DNA from: Calendula officinalis
Taxonomy: Eukaryota; Streptophyta; Magnoliopsida; Asterales; Asteraceae
Assembly: GCA_963853835.1 (NCBI GenBank)
Contig: OY970829.1
Coordinates: 9,096,446 to 9,160,445 of the forward strand
Length of the DNA: 64,000 nucleotides
Direction: 5' to 3'
This document shows, piece after piece, positions 47,634-59,861 of this stretch. Below the pieces are notes generated by a model. The model worked only from the letters and a program-made list of their open reading frames with translations, ran no database searches and was not told the DNA's origin. Made by a program: the position numbers and the translations under genes. Positions within the stretch are counted from its first letter, which is position 1; every line of letters starts with the position of its first letter.

Positions 47634-48890
47634 ATATGAAAAAGGAAAATTGGAAGTGATTGGTGATGTTGGAATTAATATGTGATGGAAATGATGTTAT
47701 TGTAGATAGATATTTGATTGGTATGGTGCAATGCCAATACTTGTTGGGTTGTGATGTTCTTTTTTGTATTCTTTATCCAGTTGTTAATTCCCATCATGAG
47801 GGATGGACTTGTATTTTTCTTAAAGTTTCCAATCATAACTGTTTTGTTTTGTTTTGCTTTGCTTTGCTTTGCTTTTTTTCTACTATATGTATTATGTATC
47901 ATCAATCTGTTGAATTCGTAGATTTTGATTTATTCATTTTATGTTCTTGACTCGATTGTTAGTGGATTTAAATGTCATAGCAATCTTGGTAACAGAGTAG
48001 ACGGTTTTTCATATCAAATTTTTCAAAGATCAAGTTGTGGTGTTCACTGTTTTTTGTGTAAGCAGGTTTTTAGACCAAAAACATATATGTAGTTTATAAG
48101 CGAACGTAAATTGCTAGTTTCCACATATTTTACTACGACTAAATACTAGTAGATATGGGTTTGGATGTAAAATTTGTCTAGTGTGATAATTAGCAAACTT
48201 TTAAACAAAAATAATGAGACACATGACCAGAAGATTGCATAGTATATTCTTCATTCTCCTATCTTTGACCCCATGTTATTGCACCTTTCATGTTGCTTCT
48301 AGCTTCTTAATATAATTGGTGTTCCAAAAAAAAAAAAAAAAACCACAAAAAAACAAGAGGTGCAAGTTCTCTTTTAAAAGTTTTGTCTTATGTTAAAGAA
48401 CACGTACACATCACATGTGAGGTTACTTGTAGATGTTAATCTTTTGTTTGTTCGGATTTATGGTGTTTGTGTTAACTTATATAAAAGTAGAGGTGATATA
48501 ATACAGCACACAAACTACATTAAACACTACACTGGACAAGTCTCAAAAAGTATGCTAAAACATAAGTTATGTAGTTTTTATGGTGTAGATTTTACCACCC
48601 ATATAGCTTAGATTAATAAGGCCCTTTCTGAAAGAAAAAGAAAAAAAAAGATTTCTAAAAAAGAAGTTATTTAGCACAATAAGCTATCTTAAAGTGCTTG
48701 GGTAGGGGAAAAAGGCATATTAGTCTTGCCCACAAGGCCACAAGCCACTCTAAGTATTGAAAATGCAAAACGACGAAATTTATTACCCAAAATAACTTAC
48801 TTTTAAGTTATTACAAAAGGATAATGTGTCCACATTACAAGCCACCAAAGTAGTGAAAAAGTGACAAAGATGTCACTCAAATTTTAAGAA
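47634..48890. other. DRP2 3' flank and intergenic DNA
   Basis: Contains the likely 3' UTR of DRP2, a (TTTGC)n-type pentamer run near 47836-47875 and poly-A at about 48328-48344. No gene seen. Confidence 0.6.
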
Positions 48891-49840
48891 GAGTTAACTG
48901 CCCTGTGGTTTGGCCAAATTGCACGTTTGGTCCTTGTGTTTCATTAAGTGCAGGCGCGGTACCATGGTATGCATTTTTTGTGCACTCGTGGTCCCTCCGC
49001 CCTAACGCTGCTAACTCAACTCCGTTAGTCAGGAGTATTTTGGTCATTTGACACATTGGGTTAAGGGTATTATCGTTGTCTTCTTCAACAACCCCTAAAA
49101 CTCAAATCCCCGTCAACAGATCTTTCACCGCCGTTCGTTATCTTCTTCAGCAGTCCCAAGCTTTTCCTCCCTCATTACAACAATAAGTTCCCATTGCATC
49201 ATCCAATCTAAGGTTTTAAAACATAATTTTGGTTACCTGAAGCAATTTTGAAGAAACCCTCAAATCGACTTCTCACACCTGAAACTTCTCACCCGCCGTA
49301 GCTGAGTGGTGGTGGGTGCACTATAGAAGAAACCCCCAACTTCTTCAAGCTTTTGATTTTGAAATTCTGAAACTACAACTTCTTCAAGCTTCTGATTTTG
49401 AAATTCTTCAAGCTCCAACAACATATGTGGTTCTTGAAGATTGAATTGTTACTCCGTTGAAACTTGAATCGGAAGGAAAAGCTTGAACTGTTACTCCGTT
49501 GAAGCTTCTGTTTTTGGATCCCTTTTTTTCTATTTAATCAGAAACCCTAGGTGGCACGATCATGTTATCAACAGATTGATGGTTGTGTTGATCTCTGTTT
49601 GTTTTTTAGAATGATCGTGTTGAGTGCATACAAAAAAAGAAAAGGAAAAAGAGAGATGTTTGAGTTTAGGTGGGACCACATGTGCAAAATGACCCCTGAC
49701 TAACGGAGTTGAGTTAACAGCGTTAGGGTGGAGGGACCACGAGTGCACAAAAATGCATACCATGGGTACCGCGCTTGCACTTAATGAAACACAAGGACTA
49801 AACATGCAATTTGGTCAAACCACAGGGACCCAATTAACTC
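48891..49840. mobile_element. Long-TIR foldback element (950 bp) with perfect 9-bp target duplication
   Basis: The left arm (48891 to about 49050, GAGTTAACTGCCCTGTGG) and right arm (about 49685-49840, ending GGACCCAATTAACTC) are inverted repeats; the 9-bp duplication TTTTAAGAA is perfect (48882-48890 and 49841-49849). The interior of about 600 bp is not inverted and has host-like, pyrimidine-rich sequence (AACTTCTTCAAGCTTCTGAT repeated in part). No transposase frame. A MULE-type non-autonomous element, possibly carrying captured sequence. Confidence 0.88.
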
Positions 49841-50159
49841 TTTTAAGAATTAAGATTGCTATCATTATCCACAACGATCAAAATAACGAGGCTTCTTCAA
49901 CATTTTCTAGAAGCTTATGAAACCCACATATAATGGTTCAAACTTAAACTCAAAATTAGTAATTAAAAAAAGAGAGCTCTGAATATTGCAAATAGGTTTA
50001 CTTTGAAGCTCAAAGGCAGTTCAACTTAATCATATTATTTCCACAATGTGGAGTACATGTACCCATAAGTATCAAATTTTATACTATATGTACAACACTC
50101 AAATGAAAACAAAAAACTTACATGAACATCAACTGTAATAACTGCACAAGATAATAACA

Positions 50160-51289
50160 TCAATGATCAAATAATAGCAGGCTTTCCATATAATTAACAT
50201 CAACTGCCGACCGATTAAAAGATATTCCAAGATCATGAACTTCACTTTGCAGGCTTTCAAGATCAAACGAAACAATTATTTTCTCCAAATTAGCATACAA
50301 AAATTTACCACTTTTTGTAAACCCTAATATCCACCACACACCTTCATGACACCGAATCGTGCATGCTTTTGTCCAACCCCTGCTATATCATCCATTTTCC
50401 ACAACACCAACTTGTCATTTTTTCCACCATAAAACTTAGAATATACAGCAAATAACGAACCAGATGACCCCCTAACTGCCAAAAGAGAAAATGGGAAATC
50501 AACCGAAGGTTGTTCAACCTCTCTAAATTTCTCATCATCAAGATCAAATGACATAATATGATTCTCCATAGGATCGTGACTTTTAAAACCCATCCAATAA
50601 AAAACCCCTTTTTGAAATGTCACAACACTTTGTGTCACAATTGGAGGAACTTCAGTATGAAGAATCTTCCATGAATTTGTTTTCAAACTGTAGATCTCAA
50701 CCAAAGGTGCCACGTCAACAGATGTGAAATAACGGCTTTCTGGAAAGTAAATGATTCTGATAACCTTGTAATCGTTAGTCAATTCATGAAAACCAAACCC
50801 TAGACGTGAAATTATCCATCTAGAATTAGTAAACTCATCGGAAAATTGTGAAGGTGGAAGCTTTTTATGAGTTTGAATTGATGGATTCCATATATACACG
50901 TCATTCCCCAAATTGAACTCCAATCCAGGTGCTAAACACAGTAATCCATTACATGAACCAACGACATTTAACGATGATTTACGATTATTATGGGTGACAG
51001 TAAAGGGGGTTTGAATAGCGTAGAGTAATTCAAAAGTTTTATCAGAAACTACATGGCAGAAATTAGTGCCGCCTAAGAGAATATAACCATCATCATGATG
51101 TTGTTGATGATGATGATTAGTGTTGGAATTGAAATGTGAAGTGACGAAATTAGGGTTTCTGATAAGAGCGTACCATGATTTACAAACGGAGGTGCATCGG
51201 ATTAGGGTTTTGACTGGTAATCTCAAGAATATGTCGATTACGAGCTCTGTTGGTAAGTAATAGCTTGGATCGATCATCTGGTCCGCCAT
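50160..51289 (-). CDS. F-box protein (FBA/CPR1-like), frameshifted near the C-terminus
   Basis: Single-exon gene. The N-terminal F-box (YLPTELVIDIFLRLPVKTLI, then RCTSVCKSWYALIRNPNF) would bind SKP1 in an SCF ubiquitin ligase. The F-box-associated domain follows (SLNVVGSCNGLLCLAP, then VYIWNPSIQTHKKLPPS, then LGFGFHELTNDYKVIRI). The open frame stops after MKVCGGY at 50324-50326 (321 aa), short for the family. Straight after, a different frame reads FTKSGKFLYANLEKIIVSFD and on through NRSAVDVNYMESLLLFDH to TGA at 50162-50160. That is a good family C-terminus, so I take the ancestral gene to 50160. Either it is a young null allele, a truncated but working protein, or an assembly error. Substrate unknown. 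Confidence 0.8.
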
Positions 51290-53453
51290 GACAATTAATT
51301 TCGATTGTGAACTTTGAATTTGGTTTATTGGAATTGAATCTCTCGTTTCTACAGATATCAGAGAATTGGTTGTTTTATGCTTGAGAATGTAGTCTGACGT
51401 TTTTGTAGTTTTGACTTTGAACAGGTGTTTTTCTTTCTATTTTTGGCAAAATATAATTGATGTCATTAACGTCAAATTACGGTTCGATCCCTATGTTTGT
51501 TGCTAACTAAACCAGATAATTAGAAAGAAGATTTAGAGAGTACCACGATAACAATTAGTTGCCTAATCAAATTTTGATCTTTTGTCCATTATAAAAGGAA
51601 TATCCTTTTAAATATAAAAAAACAAGATAAGATTGATGTCATTGATTTGCGAAACTTTTTCAATTGAAGATTAATAAATGTTTGTGATATAACATATGTA
51701 TCATTACAATGATTAATAGTAAGATATGTCATTTTTCATTTTCAGTTTGTATTTCACTTCAACTTTTATTTGCGACTTCCATGAATTTATCTCTCTCTAT
51801 TTTGTTCAATCTCGTCTTTTCTTAATATTTTATTTTATTTTAAGTTTATTTTATTTCGTTGAGTGGGTAATTTTTTAAGTTATCAAATCTATTTTTAGGT
51901 GTTGTTTGGTAAACCTTTTAATGATTCAGTTAAGATGACAGCCTTTTAATCAGATAGATTCAGAGCGTTTGTTAAGATTTCTTAATCAACATCCGAATTA
52001 AAAATTAAACATATTATGCCTCTTAATCGGGGCAGATGTAAGGGGATGTCTGAATAATTCAGACTTCTACATCTCATTCAGATATTAATCATTCAGATGC
52101 TACCAAACAGTACCTGCGTCGCGTCAAAAATGCTAAGCTTTGGTTCAGCAGAGTGTGAGGAGATGTGTCTAAAGATAAGGTAAGGGACATTTTCCTCATT
52201 ATAATGAGTGCATGGTTCTCTAGCAAAGTTGAAACTTGTGGTTGAGTGTCATTAAGGTCATAGTATGACTCATATTAGGTGAAAATAGAATTTTCGTAAT
52301 AGTACCATGTTGGGATAAAAAAAAGGGGGTTCGGGGAGTTGTGACCCCTTGCGGTGCTCCGCGCTCCTATAGGGGTGCAAGGACTTGTGTTTCAAAACAA
52401 AAACAAATTTAATAAAACAGATTTTTTTACATAAACATCATGTTTGATTATACACACCAACAAGTCTCCAAACACTAATTTCATACACCTACAACTACAA
52501 GATAACTACTAATTGCCTCTCGCTAGCTTGCTTTTATATTTTATTTTTCTGTTTCAACTTTGGTCTGAACTTTTGGAATTAACTGGCAGCCACTATACAT
52601 AACACACACTTTGGGATTTTTTTGGTTTAGATTTTAGGTTGGCTTTAGCTCACAACACAACAGCATATCAACACTAGTAATGAATGATACACAAACCAAT
52701 AAAGTCACACACATGAAGCAAATAAGGCTATGCAGTATGGGTCTTTTTCCAGTGGTGTGGTGATGATGTAGAATGCTTCCACGGTGTAGTTGAAAGGGGA
52801 ACACCACCACCTCCATGGTGTGGTCCAATTCTATGGTGAACTGTGGCCACATTCAAGATTATTCATGGTGTGGTTGTATGAGGAAGATTGGTATTTGGTG
52901 GGTCCTCATTCACATGTGGGTGGGTGTGGTGGTGTGGTTGATATTTCCTATAAAATGATGTAGTGTGATTGTTTAGATTGCATCTGATATGACAAAACTT
53001 TCACTGTGACCAGTGGTAACCATACCCACCGACCTAAATAAGTACATGTCAACTACATTTTAAACGAGGTTCTTCATGGAGTTTTAACAATGAAAAAAAT
53101 ATCACTGTCACATAAAATAGCAATATTTGTATAGTTTAAGAAATGGATTAAACTAGTCATAAAACATGGTTTGAACATAGATCAAAACCAAAACACAATA
53201 TCCACATAAACTAAAATCTATTAAAAACAGAAGATGAGGTGTCTATAACCATGAATAAAACTTCAACAATTACCCCCAAATACTATGTACAATGATGCAT
53301 TGCATTATCTATCTACAGATGTAACACGATATATACACTTGTACAACCATCAAACAAATCCAGTTACCTTTTTAATCAACTTGTTAAATTCTTGTCTTAT
53401 TTCTGAATCAACAGATTAATATTCCTTCAATTATAATCTCCAAATTCGTTCCT
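51290..53453. other. Intergenic DNA between F-box and acyltransferase genes
   Basis: 51290-51480 is the F-box leader or promoter region. 51897-52115 is a separate MITE. 52620-52980 is rich in GGTGTGGT/ACCACACC words, without clear ends. No coding frame supported. Confidence 0.6.
51897..52115. mobile_element. hAT-type MITE (about 219 bp)
   Basis: AGGTGTTGTTTGGTA at the left and TACCAAACAGTACCT at the right are inverted termini, typical of the GTTTGGTA-ended hAT MITEs common in eudicots. Internal blocks GATTCAGTTAAG and TCTGAATAATTCAGAC fit. No clear 8-bp duplication was found. Confidence 0.65.
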
Positions 53454-54372
53454 TCATGAGAGTATGCCATCTTTGAAAGGACCAGAATCCTTTATGAGTT
53501 CTGTAACAAGTTTCACCTGTTCAAATCACATCATCAGTTAAAGTTGACAATTTGACCCATTTAAATGTAAATTACATAGTCTAAAAAATCATGGTAAATG
53601 TGATTTAATTATAATAAAATAACAAGAATATTTTATTAGGTACCTGATCTGTTTCTCTAGACAAAAAGTTGGCAATAACTTGGCTAAAACCTTGATCTAG
53701 TAAATAATGACAGCTGTAAGTAGTGACAGGTAAATAACCCCTCTGAATTTTATGCTCCCCTTGAGCTCCTGCTTCTACTTTTTCAAGATTCAGCTCAATT
53801 GCAGCTTCTATTGCCTGTAATTTTATTTTATCAAAAAAAAAAAAAAAAAAAAACGAAAAGAAAAATGAGAATAATAATTATTTTATTTAATTATTTAATT
53901 AAATGGGAACCTGATAGTAACATGCTTCAAAATGCAAACTTGGATAATAAACACGTGGTAAACAACCCCATAATCGCCCGTATATTGTATCTCCACCAAT
54001 AAGATTAAGAGCTCCAGCAACTAACTCATCTCCTTCTTCAGCAATAATTAACATTACATTTTCTCCCATTTTTGCCCCCATTATATGAAAAAATTCCCGT
54101 GTTAAATAAGCAGTACCCCACCTGTATATACATTAACAAAATTATAAATATAAAAAAAATGAAAATAAATAAAAATAAAAGAATGAATGTAAATGCACTG
54201 AACTTGTTGTCTGTGGTGTTCCTGTAGAACATATAAAATGTATCCCAGTGCTTAGCCTGTAAACACACAAAGTATCATCAACATTTTAAAAAATAATAAT
54301 TAAATATATAAAAATATACCTTAATTTCAGAACCCCGTAACCTTTTCATTGTCAGATTTTGAGCAGGTATCT

Positions 54373-54416
<44 letters not shown>

Positions 54417-57400
54417 TGAACTTTGAAATAAACAAATTAAGGCATCTAGAAAATTCTAATTAAAGTTATAGATACAACACACTGACCTTTTTGCGTTCTT
54501 GTCGGATATTTTTTCTTTTACTTTGTTTCATGTCCATCAAGAAATCATCAAAACTATTAAAATGGTGATTAAACTTTTTGTTTACTCGTATCGTTAACGC
54601 AAAATGTAAATAAAAATGAAAATAAAAAATAAAATTTTTTACTGACGTTTTGTAATTGCGGTTTTTCCAGTGATACTGCATACCAGTCCTCTGCAAAAAC
54701 CCTTTGTCCTTCAATGCTTTCCATTCATGTTCAGATGAAAATGTAATGTGTAATGAAGAAACCCCAAACTGTTCATAAATTCAAAATTATGGAAATTTCA
54801 ATAATTGCTTTATAAATAAAAAATCACCTCGGTAATTCACAAGGCTATACAATTTACATAAAATTTCGGGTTAATTATGTTTTAATCCTCGAACTTTCAC
54901 TAGTTTGGCGTTTTAACCCTGCAACTCTTTTTGGTAATGCTTTTATCCTGTACTTTCATTGACTTAGTGTTTAACCCTTAACCTTTTGTTGACTCGGTGT
55001 TTTAACCCTTTTGTTGACCTTTTTTGTGTTGAGGTGTTACTTATCTTAGAATTAAATATGGTTTAATCCTTAAACTGTCACATATTTGACAGTTTAACCC
55101 TCAATTTTTTTTTCTCAAATTTTCACTGAATTTTAATTAATAACGCCATTAGTTATTACTTAATATTTCTATATAAAAATGGTATATAATTTTATTACTT
55201 ATCATGAGAGAAAAAGTTGAGGGGTTAAAATGGTATTTGAAAATATTAATTTGTGCTTAACCTGTGATTGTGATAACAGGTCATAATCTTTTTCTTTAAC
55301 AAGTTAACCAAAGTTTAGGGACTAAATCATGGAAATTAAGGAGTTAAACCGCCAAGTCGATGAAATTTGAGGATTAAAACATAATCAACCCTAAAATCCA
55401 AAGCATTCAGAATATCAAATCTACTAAAACCACAAGAAAAGTAATAAAAAAACTGATAAATGGAAAAAGAGACCTTAATGGCTAAATCCTTGATAGCAGT
55501 TACTAGAATATCAAAAACTTGATCTTTATAAGGAGTGTTTTTTAGTAAGATTCTTGGACCGGGTACTGGAGTAAAAGGCACACAGCATTGTAATTTTGGA
55601 TAATATCTTGAACCATAACGGTAATAAGCATCAGCCCATGAATGATCAAAAACATATTCACCGTATGAATGGCTGAGATTAAAAAGAAAGAATTATCAAT
55701 TATGAGATAAATTTAAATACTTTTATGAATCTTTAAGGATATTGCATGTAATAAATAACCTTTTAAGATAAAGTGGGATCACACCAAGGGTATTTTTGTC
55801 TTCATCTTGTGCAATTACGTGTCTTGGAAGCCATCCTGTTTCCTGAATAAACATTTTTGGTGAAATTCAACATTTTTTTTCACACAATTTATTAACCAAA
55901 AAAGATGAGGCAGCAGCTTAGTTAAGAAACTGCTGAGTTATACCTAAATTTAAAAAGGTACAAGTTGAAATGCATGAAGTATTGTTACTTATATATAATT
56001 TGATTGTAGCCAAACAAAGTATTATTGAATAAAAATCAAAGACTACACATTAATTATTAATGCACCGGGTCCATTGATCAGAATCTAATAGAAAATTTTC
56101 CAAGTTGCAAAAAATTGAAGGTACAAATGAATAAATTGACTTTAAGTTATTTTTAGAAATAGATCAATTGGTAGAACCCCTAAGTATGTATAGATGCATG
56201 ACTTGTTATTATTATTATTATAATAATTATGTATATTCAATTTAGTTTTAGTCAAACAAATAGCACTATTAATTAAAAATTAAATACTAACCACTAATTA
56301 TTAATGCACCGGTTCATTGATGGAGTTTAAGTTTCTAAAACTTGAAGATACGGATGAAGAAACTGAGTATGAATTATTTTAGGAAAGAATAAACATATGA
56401 TTTATCAAAGCTGTAGATAAAGGGAAAAACAATACGAAGTATAAACATTATAATCTGGATAGAAAAATAAATGTATAAATTCATGCAAATTAGAAGAAAA
56501 TGATACCTTTACTGCAGAACCTGATTCCTCTAAACTTGAAAGAAATCCATGAGAAAGAAATGGATCAAATTGTTGTGGACCAGTTGCATCAACACTACAC
56601 GAATCCCAATCACTAGATTTTATTTCCAAAATTGAAGATACTACAGAAACTGATATAACTTTTGTTTTTCCACTCTCTGATTCGCCTTCCTATATACAAA
56701 ACAATATCATATTAATTAAACATAATTATGCTAATTATTCAACAAACATGATTACAAACCTTGCCATTAATTTCAGTCGACATGAAGTTGTTTAATGACG
56801 AGTACATATCAGGAGGATCTGCAGCTTTCTTAGGTTCCCAAAAGAGTGCCTTTATTTTAGATGTGTGTGTGGGAATATGGAAGTCCTTTTTACACGATAA
56901 TCCTCCCTATAATCAAAATAAAACATAAAAAGAAAATCAAAAGTATGTTCAACTGTTTTTGCAACCAGGTTTATAAAGAAACAATGGAAAAATATATATA
57001 TTCAAGAATGGAAATAACCAAACAATGTTAGGAAACATGTTCATAAACAATAGTATAATATAACGCTCATCAGTTAATACAGATTTATTTAATAGTGGAG
57101 ATGTTCAAAATCAGCATGTAAACTTGATTTTTAATAGATTATGTTCAAAATTACCACATACAGGTTAACTTGTATGATCGAATGTGTGATTTGATTTCTC
57201 AAGTTATTTGATTTGTTAAATAAAATTCACTTAACAAGGCTGCATTAATCTTGAAGTTCAAAGTTACTTCATCAGACCACAAATTTCAATCTTTTTAGTC
57301 AACATTGTCGATTTATGGGGTTCAAAGTTCAAACCCTAATTTGAAGCACTATGTATATGATTGTATAACAAAAACCATTTTTCTATCTATTTACACAACT

Positions 57401-57807
57401 AGACTACATGTTATAAGGTTCTATGTATTCAGAAAATATTCCGAGAATAGTAATCCATATCAAAATTACAAAGTTGTAAAGTAAGTTGACAAAATCAAAA
57501 GTCAAAATTGCGTATGTAAACACAAAATCAGGCGCATCAGATTACTGATCACTCCATCCGCACAGTCCAAAACCGAAATGCTAACAAGTAACAACAAAAC
57601 ATAAATATCTCCATTTCGATTGAAGCTACTACAGACATAAGCTTACAATTAAAAACTCGATAGTCTTTATGATCTGATTACAGATATAAAATTGGCAAAT
57701 TATGTAATAATTGGGGAAGGAATAAAGCTTACAAGCGCGAAATCGATGTGACCGAGAAATGGTGAAGGACGAACGACAGCCATGGTCATTGCCATTGCCA
57801 TTGTCAT
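53454..57807 (-). CDS. GNAT/DUF482 acyl-CoA N-acyltransferase-like protein, 12 exons, 474 aa
   Basis: Belongs to the FemAB-like peptidogalycan biosynthesis/recognition (DUF482) branch of N-acyltransferases; substrate in plants unknown. Exons (minus): 57807-57733, 56906-56760, 56689-56507, 55842-55760, 55672-55474, 54768-54647, 54553-54487, 54370-54320, 54256-54204, 54121-53911, 53814-53644, 53516-53454; AG/GT borders and phases agree, no internal stop. Family blocks: ETGWLPRHVIAQDED, HSYGEYVFDHSWADAYYRYG, QCCVPFTPVPGPRIL, FLMDMKQSKRKNIRQERKK, AKHWDTFYMFYRNTTDNK, EEGDELVAGALNLIGGDTIYGRLWG, QGEHKIQRGYLPV, and the C-terminus VKLVTELIKDSGPFKDGILS. The start at 57807 (MTMAMAMTMAVVRP) is the first ATG after an upstream in-frame stop; the Ser/Pro/Met-rich start may be an organelle transit peptide. 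Confidence 0.92.
54375..54414 (-). repeat. A40 run serving as the polypyrimidine tract of a splice acceptor
   Basis: Forty A residues on the plus strand. In the minus-strand gene they are a T40 tract that runs, one base (G) apart, into the CAG acceptor of the exon at 54370. Length is likely variable and error-prone. Confidence 0.9.
54868..55391. mobile_element. Foldback MITE in an intron of the acyltransferase gene (524 bp)
   Basis: GGGTTAATTATGTTTTAATC at 54868 and its near complement GGATTAAAACATAATCAACCC ending at 55391. The flanks TAAAATTTC and TAAAATCCA agree in the first six of nine bases, a worn 9-bp duplication. Repeated GTTTTAACCC words in the left arm. A third family of long-TIR MITE in this window. 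Confidence 0.75.
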
Positions 57808-59861
57808 GGCTGTGAAGGTGACGGTTGGTAACAGTTGATATTTTGGGTAACTGGAGGCAGTTGTGTGGGCTATCTTACGACACCAAAGCCCCTCCCCCAA
57901 TTGCAATTATCCGGATATTGTGTAGTATTAATTGTTCCAAGAGCATAGCATCTTAAATTCATATTAACGGTAAAAAAAAAAAGAAAAAAAAGAAAATTAG
58001 TATGATTTTAACTTGTAATCGTATTTAGGCCTACCATTTAGACCTATTCATATGTCTACTCATTAGATGAAGAGACGTGTCAAAATCATGAGATAATATT
58101 AGGAGAGAGAATTAATGGAATACATATGTCATCTTATCAAGTGGATATGACTATGAGTAAGTCTAAATGATAGGACTAAATATCATTTTTCTTTTAACTT
58201 CCACCCCAAAGTTACCTTCATTAATATACTATTAATTTAACAGCCTTTTATAACTTACACAAAAATACTTCAAGTCAATCACAATTTAATAAAAATACAA
58301 TATAATGGAGTAATTCTTTAACATTCCATCAACGCTTTGGCATAGAGATTTTGACATAGATTATAATTAACACATAACACAAATTTTCTCTTGGTAATTC
58401 TCTTAATTTACTCCAACTTGCATAAGAGCAATAAATATATTGGATAATCTACTATAAAATAAAAGGTATAATACCACAACATTAGGCGTCTTCATACAAG
58501 AAATCACTATTACACATGCACTACATTTCTCTTTATATACATTTATCATTCAATTGTTATTGTTCAAAAAAAAAAAAAAAAAAAAAAAAAACAACAAAAA
58601 CAACAAATAAATAAAAACAAATAAATAAAATCATTATATATAGTGAAATAGTTATCCAAAATTTTGAATGCCCAAGTGGCTATACTAAGTTGCCTTTAAA
58701 GCATTGCTTTCTTTTGACCACCGTTCAAATCAAGTTACCATCAAAATTGTTTATATTTTCACATTTTTTTTGTTTGTGTTTTCACCTCTCCTCTCGAGAC
58801 AATTAAATTATCTTTTAAATTCTAAATTTAATTTAACATAAAACTAGAATATATTTATTCTATAATTCCATTCTTTTTAGTAATTTACAAAACTACAATT
58901 GTTTTGTCACATAAGTGAGTTCATATATTTTATATTATTTATCCAATGAATTTATAGTCATCTTTTTGAGCAATTTATATAATTGAGTTTTTAATAAAAT
59001 GATTCAAGTATGTTGTATTCTATTCATTTTTTTGGCGAATAAGAGCTTTAAAGAAGTAAATGACAAAAGTATTCGATTGCTTTGTTTTTTATGACAAATT
59101 TGCTTTTTGTATAATGTCTTGTGGAGAACATACAAGTTTTTAAAATTTACTATTTTAACATAACCTTAGATAAAATTACGTGTCTTTGAATCCTCGTTTC
59201 AAATCAATTACTGAAAAACTACTAAAGTTAAATAAATTTTTTTAACATAGCGGTACTTCCATGATTTTTAGATACAGTATTAACAAAATAATATTGCTAA
59301 ATATCATATTCAAAAAGTGATAAATAAAGTTGCTAAATGTTGTTTCACATTAAAATAAGAGTTGGGTCACTTCATCATCTCTTCCAAAAAAAATATCAAG
59401 AATGGTGAAGTAAGACTACCAGAATTAATTAAAATACCCTCCTTTTTTCTCTCATCAATTCCAAATTAATATTCAGATATAATATTTATCCAACAATAGA
59501 TTATCACTGCTTTCCTTTGCTGACCATATTACTGTTTACACATTTAGGTTTTCGATTCAATTTTCTTAACAACGTATAAATACTAAATACATCTTCTTGT
59601 TAATCACATTATATATTTCCTTCACACGCTATCCCTCACGCGAGTATCGCTAACTCATGAATAAAGTTATGAAGTGACAATGATGAAGAAACATCGTATG
59701 ATGGTATTATAAAAACGGGTGGCCAACGTGTTTATAATTACATACTACGATGTGGAATTATTAGGGCCATGGATTAATAAAAGTTACCAATGAATAAGAA
59801 TCATTAATCGGTGTTATCAACAAGAAACCTAATAATAAAACAAAAAGAAAAAAAATATTCA
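57808..59861. other. Acyltransferase promoter side and AT-rich intergenic DNA
   Basis: 58020-58190 is an inverted-repeat MITE candidate (CTACCATTTAGACCTA / AAGTCTAAATGATAGGA). Poly-A lies near 58566-58591. 58314-58362 is the left copy of a 49-bp duplication described separately. No coding frame seen. Confidence 0.5.

Noticed and set aside
57808..57906. Longer N-terminus for the acyltransferase (start at 57906)
   Set aside because: The codon at 57906 is TTG right after an in-frame TAA; the first ATG in frame is at 57807, in a better context.
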